A stretch of 9,676 nt of DNA from Hyphomicrobiales bacterium (GTDB lineage: Bacteria; Pseudomonadota; Alphaproteobacteria; Rhizobiales; JAJFHB01), in NCBI GenBank assembly GCA_021775795.1, contig JAJFHB010000643.1, positions 1-9,676 on the forward strand. The letters are read 5' to 3'. Below, piece after piece: positions 1-5,855 of the stretch. Below the pieces are notes generated by a model that was not told where the DNA came from, ran no database searches, and saw only the letters and a list, made by a program, of their open reading frames with translations. Every line of letters starts with the position of its first letter. Position 1 is the stretch's first letter. The position numbers and the translations under genes are program-made.

Positions 1-395
1 TCCATTGAATGGTTGTTGGCGAGGGAGAACAGATTGAAACCGGTACGAACAAGATGGCGCACGCCTTCGGGGTGACTGCGGAACAAATAAGGGTTTTCCT
101 GCCCCTTCATATCGGGGGTCAGGTCATTGCGGTCGGTGACAACCGTTTCCAAATTGAGGAAGTTCAGATCCCCGTCGATCAGATGGGCAATCCCCGTCGT
201 TGTTTCCGACCACGCCAGGGGACCATTGCGGCTTTGGACGTGATCTGCAGCGACTGTTTGCTGATTTCGATTGAGGCCGACATCACCAGTGACAAGAATG
301 GTAACCACGCGATCGTCGGCAAGGCCACTTTCGATTGGGGCCACGAGTGCGAAAGCGGTTGCGAGCATCGCTGCCAGAGTAAAACCACTCTTCAT
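1..395 (-). CDS. CapA-like (PGA_cap family) secreted protein, 3' end outside window
   Basis: Reading leftwards from ATG at 395, the frame stays open to the window edge, giving 131 residues of an incomplete protein. Residues 1-26 look like a Sec signal peptide: a short Lys-containing start, a hydrophobic stretch (LAAMLATAFALVAP), then a likely cleavage site after SGLA. The mature part begins VVTILVTGDVGLNR. Later come FLNLETVV (NLE at 81-83) and a GFNLFSLANNH motif (NNH at 127-129). These GD, NLE and NNH blocks are the hallmark of the CapA/PgsA family (metallophosphatase-like fold), whose members take part in poly-gamma-glutamate or capsule synthesis, though many have unknown roles. Full members are usually 350-450 residues, so about two thirds is missing. 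The gene lies 74 bp downstream of ugd on the same strand, which suggests an envelope-polysaccharide role. The ribosome binding site is weak (GCGGA about 8 nt upstream). The family call is fairly firm; the substrate is unknown. Confidence 0.82.
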   Translation of the reverse strand, partial: MKSGFTLAAMLATAFALVAPIESGLADDRVVTILVTGDVGLNRNQQTVAADHVQSRNGPLAWSETTTGIAHLIDGDLNFLNLETVVTDRNDLTPDMKGQENPYLFRSHPEGVRHLVRTGFNLFSLANNHSM

Positions 396-427
396 CCGGC
401 ATTCCGCAGTTGAGGTTCTACGTTCAT
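392..427 (-). other. Possible 11-codon leader ORF overlapping the capA-like start
   Basis: A minus-strand ATG at 427 opens an 11-codon frame (MNVEPQLRNAG) whose TGA stop overlaps the ATG of the capA-like gene in an ATGA arrangement. Such overlaps can couple translation. The upstream GGGAA lies only 2 nt from this ATG, too close for a normal ribosome binding site, so this may be chance. Confidence 0.12.
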
Positions 428-469
428 GGTTCCCGTGAGAACTTCCGGCCAAAATATTTTGCGACGATA

Positions 470-1870
470 TCAAACTGCCTTGGCGGCGTCCTTTGCCACA
501 CCGGCGAGTTTCACCACCTTGCTTATCGAGGGAGCATGATCAGGACGACCGAGAGAATAATAGGCAATCCCCGCGTCCGCGGCATCCTTCGGGCTGTAAA
601 GGTTTCGGAGATCGACAACCACCGGAGAGGCCATGCGATCCTTCAGTGTTGCCCAGCTGATGCCATGAAATTGCGGCCACTCCGTGAGGATGAGGGCTGC
701 GTCGGCGCCTTCCAACACATCTTCGACCGAAGTGCGGTAGTCAATGCCGGGCATCACCTCTTTGGCGTTATCCATGGCGGCCGGGTCATAGGCCTGAAGC
801 CGGACACCCTGCTTTTCGAGTTGCGGAAGAATGACCACACTCGCAGCATAACGGATGTCATCGGTATTGCTCTTGAAGGCGAGCCCCAGAACGGCGAGCT
901 TCTTGCCCCACAAGGTCGTGTCCTCATAGCCCATGCGACCCCAGCCGGCAGCACAATCGCGCTCAATTTTGCCGACAAGACGCCGAATATGATGGGCATT
1001 TGAGGCCACCACCGCCTCGACGATGCGCACCGGACAGTCCGCCTCCTGGGCCTGGGCAGCCAGAGCAAGCGTATCTTTTGGAAAACAAGAGCCGCCATAA
1101 CCGGGCCCGGGTTTAAGAAAACTCGGTCCAATGCGTGAATCAAGGCCGATGGCGCGTGCCAGATCATCCACATTGGCACCGATTGAATCGCACAGATCGG
1201 CCATTTCGTTGATAAAGGCGACTTTCGCCGCAAGAAAACTGTTGGCGGAATATTTAATCAGCTCTGCAGTGGCGCGATCCGTCAGTATCAAGGGCACATC
1301 GCGCAGCTCAAGCGGTGCATAAAGGGCGCGCATAACCTCGCGCGCACCGGTATCCACGCACCCCACAACAATGCGCTCGGGCTGCAGAAAATCACGGATG
1401 GCGCTGCCTTCGCGCAGAAATTCCGGATTGCTCGCAACAGAAACCTGCGCTGTGGGGTTCACTTCGCGGATGAGGCGCGTCACATAGGTGCCAGTTCCAA
1501 CCGGCACCGTCGATTTGATGACCACAACAGTGTAGCCGGAAAGATGTGGGGCGATTTCACGCGCAGCAGCGGCAACCGCAGTCGTATCGGCTCGACCGTC
1601 TTCCAGCGGTGGTGTTCCCACCGCAATAAACACCGCATCAGCATCGGCAACGGCTGATGCAACATCAGTACCGAACTTCAATCGGCCATTACTGACGTTG
1701 CGCTGAACGATCTCGTCCAGGCCCGGCTCGAAAATGGGCAGGTCACCCAACTTGAGTCGCGCGATTTTTTCTTCGTCAATATCAACACTGTCAACGTTCC
1801 AGCCCAGTTCGGCGAAACATGCACCGCTCACGAGACCTACGTACCCAACACCCAAAATTGAAATCTTCAT
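470..1870 (-). CDS. ugd: UDP-glucose 6-dehydrogenase
   Basis: Cytosolic enzyme that oxidises UDP-glucose to UDP-glucuronate with two NAD+, supplying the sugar acid for capsule, exopolysaccharide or lipopolysaccharide. The 466-residue length is normal for the bacterial family. The N-terminal Rossmann domain starts at once with GVGYVG (7-12), followed by VGTPP (84-88) and the STVPVGT segment (120-126). Next come EFLREG (150-155) and the conserved Lys in ELIKYSAN (Lys206). The catalytic cysteine is Cys262 in GPGYGGSCFPKD. The C-terminal UDP-binding domain begins with LGLAFKSNTDDIR, which is typical. The ATG at 1870 is preceded by GGAG (1876-1879, 5 nt spacing) and begins exactly at the Rossmann strand, so the start is secure. 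No terminator is obvious between it and the capA-like gene, so the two may be cotranscribed. It is divergent from the GMC oxidoreductase. Closely related UDP-ManNAc dehydrogenases are less likely given the family-typical sequence. Confidence 0.96.
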   Translation of the reverse strand: MKISILGVGYVGLVSGACFAELGWNVDSVDIDEEKIARLKLGDLPIFEPGLDEIVQRNVSNGRLKFGTDVASAVADADAVFIAVGTPPLEDGRADTTAVAAAAREIAPHLSGYTVVVIKSTVPVGTGTYVTRLIREVNPTAQVSVASNPEFLREGSAIRDFLQPERIVVGCVDTGAREVMRALYAPLELRDVPLILTDRATAELIKYSANSFLAAKVAFINEMADLCDSIGANVDDLARAIGLDSRIGPSFLKPGPGYGGSCFPKDTLALAAQAQEADCPVRIVEAVVASNAHHIRRLVGKIERDCAAGWGRMGYEDTTLWGKKLAVLGLAFKSNTDDIRYAASVVILPQLEKQGVRLQAYDPAAMDNAKEVMPGIDYRTSVEDVLEGADAALILTEWPQFHGISWATLKDRMASPVVVDLRNLYSPKDAADAGIAYYSLGRPDHAPSISKVVKLAGVAKDAAKAV

Positions 1871-1941
1871 GAGATCTCCGCAGATTTACCGGCCCGAACA
1901 CTTCCCGAGCCCACTTGCTCTTAACCGCATCGGGGGGGCCT

Positions 1942-1974
1942 TGTCCAGCAACGCTGACCACCTCCCGCTGGACA
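1942..1974. repeat. Inverted repeat TGTCCAGC-N17-GCTGGACA
   Basis: The arms at 1942-1949 and 1967-1974 are perfect reverse complements of 8 bp with a 17 bp spacer. The centre-to-centre distance is 25 bp, which would put both arms on nearly the same face of the helix if a dimeric regulator bound them. It could alternatively fold as an RNA stem in a leader, extended by GGGGG (from 1932-1938) pairing with CCCCC (1986-1990). The repeat itself is directly visible; any function is inference. Confidence 0.4.
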
Positions 1975-2004
1975 CGGCGCAGCCGCCCCCATAGCATCAC
2001 TCCG

Positions 2005-2019
2005 ACTGTCGCCAACAGT
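2005..2019. repeat. Small dyad ACTGT-N5-ACAGT upstream of the GMC gene
   Basis: Two perfect 5 bp arms (2005-2009 and 2015-2019) lie 14 bp before the preferred ATG of the GMC gene. It resembles a short operator but such dyads arise often by chance. The LexA-type CTGT-N8-ACAG spacing is not met, since the spacer here is 5. Confidence 0.2.
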
Positions 2020-2032
2020 ATTGATTGCCCTC

Positions 2033-3649
2033 ATGATCCCTGACCTTGGTACCTTTGATTACATCATCGCCGGCGCGGGGTCGGCGGGATGTGTGCTGGC
2101 AAACCGCCTGAGCGAAGATGCCAGCAAAAGCGTACTTCTTCTGGAAGCCGGCGGCAGCGACCGGCAATTCTGGATAAATGTGCCGGTGGGGTATCTCTAC
2201 ACTCAGGGCAACCCGCGCACGGATTGGTGTTTCAAGACAGAGGATGAACCGGGGCTCAACGGGCGGGCGCTCAATTATCCCCGTGGCAGGGTACTCGGTG
2301 GCTGCTCCTCCATAAATGGCATGATCTACATTCGAGGCCAGTCACGCGATTACGACCAGTGGCGGCAGGCTGGCAACACCGGCTGGAGCTGGGATGATGT
2401 TCTTCCCTACTTCAGGAAATCTGAAGACAATTTCGCCGGTGCCGATGTGCATCATGGTGAGGGTGGTGAATGGCGGGTCGAACAGCAAAGACTGTCGTGG
2501 GAGATACTGGATGCCTTTTCTGACGCCTGCGAAGAAGTCGGCATCCCGAAGACGGACGACTTCAATCGCGGCGACAATGAAGGTGTCGGCTATTTTCAGG
2601 TCAATCAAAGATCAGGCATCCGCTGGACGACAGCCAAGGGTTTCCTGCGGCCGGCAGCGAAGCGGCCAAATCTTGAGGTCATGACCGGGGTTCATGTTCG
2701 CCAGGTCTTGTTTGACGGCGTGAGAGCAACTGGCCTTGCAATCGACCGAAATGGCCAGGCATCCCACGTTCACGCCCGAGGCGAAGTCGTGTTGTGCGCT
2801 GGGGCCATCGGATCACCTCAAATCCTTGAGCTGTCGGGTGTTGGCGCCCCTCACATTTTGCGAAAACACGGACTTGAAGTCCGGCACGCCCTGGAAGGCG
2901 TGGGCGAGAACCTTCAGGATCATCTGCAGGTGCGGTGTGCCTACAAGGTCAACAACACCCGCACTCTCAACGAATGGTCGAGCACTCTGATCGGCAAGAT
3001 CGAAATTGCACTGCGCTATGCCCTGTTCCGGTCCGGGCCCATGTCAATGGCACCAAGTCAGCTTGGCGCCTTTGCCAAATCGGACCCTTCCCGTGAGACA
3101 CCCAATCTTGAGTATCATGTGCAGCCGCTGACCCTGGAAAAGTTTGGGGACCCACTGCACCCATTCCCGGCCTTCACTGCGTCGGTGTGCAACCTTCGGC
3201 CCGAGAGCCGCGGCAGTGTGCATATTCGCGATGCAGATCCACACTCTGCACCACTGATCCGGCCCAACTACCTGTCAGCCCCGGCGGATCGGCAGGTTGT
3301 CGCGGACGCCGTTAAGCTGACACGACGCATTTGTGCGGCCCGGGCACTGGAGCGGTTTTCGCCCGAAGAGTTCAAACCAGGTTTGCAGTATCGTGACGAC
3401 GATGAACTCAGCACTGCTGCGGGAGATATTTCAACGACGATCTTTCATCCGGTATCAACCTGCCGAATGGGACAGGATGACCGTGCCGTTGTTGATGAGC
3501 GACTGCGGGTAAGAGGTTTGGAGGGCTTGCGAATAGCCGATGCCTCGGTGATGCCGACGATAACGTCTGGCAACACAAACTCGCCGACAATCATGATTGC
3601 CGAAAAGGCCGCTGACATGATCCGGGAAGACGCTCTTGGATCTGGCTAG
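2033..3649 (+). CDS. GMC-family FAD-dependent oxidoreductase, choline dehydrogenase-like
   Basis: A flavoenzyme that oxidises an alcohol to an aldehyde, similar to choline dehydrogenase BetA and related alcohol dehydrogenases. From ATG 2033 it has 538 residues, normal for the family. The ADP-binding motif GAGSAG (14-19) sits in DYIIAGAGSAGCVLANRL. GMC signature 1 is PRGRVLGGCSSING (83-96) and signature 2 is GAIGSPQILELSG (257-269). The C-terminal GMC domain has His472 in FHPVSTCRMG and GNTNSPT (513-519), where an Asn takes the second catalytic position. There is no signal peptide. The frame extends upstream to a TTG at 2021, but ATG 2033 fits family N-termini better. Neither start has a recognisable ribosome binding site, so the transcript might be leaderless or weakly translated. 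The gene is alone on its strand, divergent from ugd and convergent with the HerA-like gene. No betaine aldehyde dehydrogenase (betB), betI or choline transporter is visible, so the substrate is open: choline, polyethylene glycol or another alcohol. Confidence 0.93.
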   Translation: MIPDLGTFDYIIAGAGSAGCVLANRLSEDASKSVLLLEAGGSDRQFWINVPVGYLYTQGNPRTDWCFKTEDEPGLNGRALNYPRGRVLGGCSSINGMIYIRGQSRDYDQWRQAGNTGWSWDDVLPYFRKSEDNFAGADVHHGEGGEWRVEQQRLSWEILDAFSDACEEVGIPKTDDFNRGDNEGVGYFQVNQRSGIRWTTAKGFLRPAAKRPNLEVMTGVHVRQVLFDGVRATGLAIDRNGQASHVHARGEVVLCAGAIGSPQILELSGVGAPHILRKHGLEVRHALEGVGENLQDHLQVRCAYKVNNTRTLNEWSSTLIGKIEIALRYALFRSGPMSMAPSQLGAFAKSDPSRETPNLEYHVQPLTLEKFGDPLHPFPAFTASVCNLRPESRGSVHIRDADPHSAPLIRPNYLSAPADRQVVADAVKLTRRICAARALERFSPEEFKPGLQYRDDDELSTAAGDISTTIFHPVSTCRMGQDDRAVVDERLRVRGLEGLRIADASVMPTITSGNTNSPTIMIAEKAADMIREDALGSG

Positions 3650-3666
3650 GTGGGGTTCTGGCTAGG
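3641..3666 (+). repeat. 10 bp direct repeat TCTGGCTAGG over the GMC stop codon
   Basis: Identical copies lie at 3641-3650 and 3657-3666, 16 bp apart. The first contains the TAG stop of the GMC gene, and the second fills most of the 22 bp gap before the convergent HerA-like stop. It could be a local duplication slip. I see no hairpin terminator for either gene here, so the convergent transcripts may overlap. Confidence 0.5.
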
Positions 3667-3671
3667 CGCAA

Positions 3672-5558
3672 TTACGCCCCATTGTTTCTAATGCGCGAGA
3701 GGAGCGTGTCATATTGAACCTGCGCAGGTGAAAGTTCAGCGCCTTGTTGCCCGCTTCCCGGGTGAAAGGCATCTGCGGCAGCGGCCTGGGGGCCGTCTTG
3801 CGCTTCATTCTGGTCGTCGTCGCGCGAAGCAGTAACCGCTTCCGTGAGTTGACCCACCGCGCGCCAGCGGCTGACGACATCTTCAACGAAACCATCGTCA
3901 TGCATTTCCGTGTCCCAGGCGGTTGAAAACTTGGCGGTATCGCCACGTGGCAGAACATCGGCTGGAAGCTCCGACAGCAAAATGCGGGAGGGCAACGGTA
4001 CGCCTTCACCGAAAATGATGGTTTCACGCTCGCCCAGCGACGGCACGAATGACAGCAGCCCGGCCGAACATTCTGAAAGAGCAGAGCGGATGATGCTCTG
4101 ATCTTGTTCGTTCGAGAGGCGCATGGTCAGAATTGTCGAGCACTGAGAAAAGATCGCCGGATCCACATCGCCGGGACGTTGCGAGACGATGCACAGGGAA
4201 AGACCATATTTGCGGCCTTCCTTGGCAATTCGGGAGACCGCCCTTTTCGTCGGCTCAAAGCCAAGAGAATTATCGCGCGGAACGTATCTGTGAGCTTCCT
4301 CGCATACGAAGGTCATGGGCACACGCCCTTCACTCCAGATCGCAAGGTCAAACGCAAGTCGGGCGAGGACAGAAACCACGACGTTTACAATTTCGCCCGG
4401 CAGGCCAAGCAACTGAATAACACTGATCGGCTTGCCGTTCACCGGAATACGGAAGAGACGGCGCAGAAGTGACGGCAGGTCATCTTGAACCGTCAGATTG
4501 CCAAACATAAAATCAAAGCGCGGGTCCTGTTTGAGCGACTCGACGCGGGCTCTCAAGCGCCTGTAGGGGCGGAGCTCTTTCTTGAGCTCGAGACGTCCCA
4601 TCTGCTCGTCGATCAATGTGACAAGATCTGAAATTCGGTAGGGAACCGGCACATCGACGGAAAACTGAGCGGCAACCGAACTGCCGCCACGCCGCAAAAG
4701 TGTCGGGGTGCGCGATCCGTTGGTGGCGAACATACGTTTGGCCATGGGTATGAGATCACGGAGAATGTCGATTTCATCCTGATTGTTCTGCACATCGCCA
4801 ATGATGATTTCGACGGCTTCCTCAAAATTCAGGAGCCAGAAAGGCAGGCACAGTGTCTTAAGGTCGACGAGTTCCACATAGCCGTTGAAGCAGTCGCCAT
4901 ATTCATTGTGAGGATCAAGCAAAATGATGTGCGCATTTGGATGGCGCTTCAGGACCTGACGCAACACGAGCGCCACGGTGCACGACTTGCCGGTGCCGGT
5001 GGAGCCGACGATGGCAAAATGCTTGCTCAGCATTTCATCGACTTTCAGGACCGCGGGAATTGCAAGATCCTGCCGCAGGGCACCTATTTCAATCGAGTCA
5101 AAATTTCCAAAATGGTAGGCTTTTTCGAGCACCTGGCGGGATGCCGGCATGACCTTGTCACCAAGCCTTGGATAACGCGATACGCCACGGCGAAATGTTT
5201 GCAGGTAGCCGTCCTTTTCGCGCTGCAACTCGCCGACAAGCTCCACTTCGACCACGCGTTTGCCCAACAGGTCACGGTCCGAGTTGCTGTCAGAAACCTT
5301 CATGGCAGTGTTTTGGCAGAGCACGATAGCCATATCGGTGTCGACAGTGAGGAGTGTACCGATAAGCGGACAGGCATCTTCACGGTCAACTGTCGAGGCA
5401 AAATTGTCTTTCAGAAGAACCGTCGCCTTGGACCCGGATACGGCAATGATCTCGCCGATGGGCTCGCTCTTGCCTTCCGGCTCGACGTTGCCTTCCGGAG
5501 TAACAACCCCTTCTGAAGCAACAGTTTGTTCCGTGTGTTCGGTAAAATCCATGTGCAT
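3672..5558 (-). CDS. HerA-like hexameric DNA-translocase ATPase (DUF87/FtsK-HerA superfamily)
   Basis: A likely cytosolic ATP-driven DNA pump of the HerA family, whose archaeal members act with the NurA nuclease in DNA end resection. Many bacterial members have no assigned role. From ATG 5558 it has 628 residues. Residues 32-110 (PIGEIIAVSGSKATVLL onwards) fit the HAS-barrel that begins HerA proteins. The Walker A motif is GSTGTGKS (185-192) in HFAIVGSTGTGKSCTVA, followed by ILLDPHNEYG (212-221). Walker B is FVCEEAHRYVP (417-427). Then come IVSQRPGDVDPAIFSQC and LTMRLSNEQD, with Arg480 a candidate arginine finger or sensor. The tail after about 575 is polar and probably disordered. The frame opens at GTG 5615, but ATG 5558 has GAGG 6 nt upstream (5565-5568) and is preferred; ATG 5552 is a further option. 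No NurA-like gene is adjacent. The gene stands between convergent GMC and a same-strand aminotransferase. VirB4/TraG-type conjugation ATPases are the alternative but no transfer genes are present. Confidence 0.88.
   Translation of the reverse strand: MHMDFTEHTEQTVASEGVVTPEGNVEPEGKSEPIGEIIAVSGSKATVLLKDNFASTVDREDACPLIGTLLTVDTDMAIVLCQNTAMKVSDSNSDRDLLGKRVVEVELVGELQREKDGYLQTFRRGVSRYPRLGDKVMPASRQVLEKAYHFGNFDSIEIGALRQDLAIPAVLKVDEMLSKHFAIVGSTGTGKSCTVALVLRQVLKRHPNAHIILLDPHNEYGDCFNGYVELVDLKTLCLPFWLLNFEEAVEIIIGDVQNNQDEIDILRDLIPMAKRMFATNGSRTPTLLRRGGSSVAAQFSVDVPVPYRISDLVTLIDEQMGRLELKKELRPYRRLRARVESLKQDPRFDFMFGNLTVQDDLPSLLRRLFRIPVNGKPISVIQLLGLPGEIVNVVVSVLARLAFDLAIWSEGRVPMTFVCEEAHRYVPRDNSLGFEPTKRAVSRIAKEGRKYGLSLCIVSQRPGDVDPAIFSQCSTILTMRLSNEQDQSIIRSALSECSAGLLSFVPSLGERETIIFGEGVPLPSRILLSELPADVLPRGDTAKFSTAWDTEMHDDGFVEDVVSRWRAVGQLTEAVTASRDDDQNEAQDGPQAAAADAFHPGSGQQGAELSPAQVQYDTLLSRIRNNGA
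5470..5498 (-). repeat. In-frame hexapeptide-coding repeat in the HerA-like N-terminus
   Basis: The 11 bp sequence TTGCCTTCCGG (plus strand) occurs at 5470-5480 and 5488-5498, exactly 18 bp apart. It encodes degenerate tandem hexapeptides VVTPEG-NVEPEG-KSEPIG just before the HAS-barrel (residues 18-35 of the protein). The 18 bp period keeps the frame. The segment is acidic and proline/glycine-rich, so it probably forms a flexible N-terminal arm. Confidence 0.6.
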
Positions 5559-5855
5559 CCCCAGCCTCAGCGCTTGTGTTTTATCGGGCTTTTGTGCGCT
5601 ATAGCCGGGTGACACTAGATTCAGGCGTTTAAGTCGCCGTTAATTGTCCAGCACTGCCTTGTTTACTGGTTTACGAACCGTAAAACTTTCCCAAAAACTT
5701 AGCCTGTTCGTGACTGAAGCGAATCTGTTGGAAGTGTTCAATCCGCCAGGGGGCAACGCTGAGGAGACGTTGGGTGATGCACCGCAGACATCAATACCAT
5801 TCGTAACCCGGTCAGGGCAGAAACCCAGAGCGCTTCACGTTGGTATGGAAACCGA
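5559..5855. other. Intergenic region upstream of the HerA-like gene
   Basis: About 300 bp with no supported gene. It should hold the HerA-like promoter and the end of the aminotransferase transcript, both read leftwards. A GAGG ribosome binding site (5565-5568) belongs to the HerA-like gene. A repeat cluster sits at 5661-5684. No hairpin followed by a T-run was found below the aminotransferase stop, so readthrough into the HerA-like gene is possible. A plus-strand open frame from a TTG at 5644 to 5859 has no ribosome binding site and no recognisable protein character. Confidence 0.5.
5661..5684. repeat. Overlapping direct and inverted repeats upstream of the HerA-like gene
   Basis: GTTTAC occurs at 5661-5666 and 5669-5674, an 8 bp step. 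The second copy overlaps a perfect inverted repeat TTTACG-AAC-CGTAAA (5670-5684). The cluster is about 105-125 bp upstream of the preferred HerA-like start, a suitable place for an operator. The repeats are visible; a regulatory role is a guess. Confidence 0.25.

Larger units (their letters stand above)
1871..2032. promoter_or_regulatory. Divergent intergenic region between ugd and the GMC gene
   Basis: Both flanking genes read outwards from this roughly 160 bp, so it must hold promoters for each unless transcription comes from further away. I could not pick convincing -35/-10 pairs on either strand. Visible structure includes an 8+8 bp inverted repeat (1942-1974), a run of seven G (1932-1938) opposite a run of five C (1986-1990) that could extend that repeat into a longer stem, and a small ACTGT/ACAGT dyad (2005-2019) close to the GMC start. 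No coding region is supported here. Confidence 0.6.

Noticed and set aside
9..413. Plus-strand open frame of 134 codons at the left edge
   Set aside because: The opposite strand encodes a signal peptide and the CapA-family GD, NLE and NNH motifs, so this is an antisense shadow.
410..1003. Plus-strand open frame of 197 codons
   Set aside because: It lies fully antisense to ugd, whose motifs are unmistakable, and its translation has no recognisable domain character.
2005..2019. LexA (SOS) box upstream of the GMC gene
   Set aside because: CTGT and ACAG are present but 5 bp apart rather than 8, and alphaproteobacterial LexA uses a different (GTTC-type) motif.
2033..3649. Assignment as betA with a glycine-betaine pathway
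   Set aside because: The enzyme is of the right family, but no betB, betI, betC or choline transporter is visible, and GMC substrates cannot be told from motifs alone.
4908..5516. Plus-strand open frame of 202 codons
   Set aside because: It is antisense to the HerA-like gene across the Walker A region, with no ribosome binding site or family features.
3672..5558. HerA-based antiphage defence module
   Set aside because: No SIR2, DUF4297, nuclease or other defence gene is adjacent; the neighbours are metabolic enzymes, and there are no signs of mobility.
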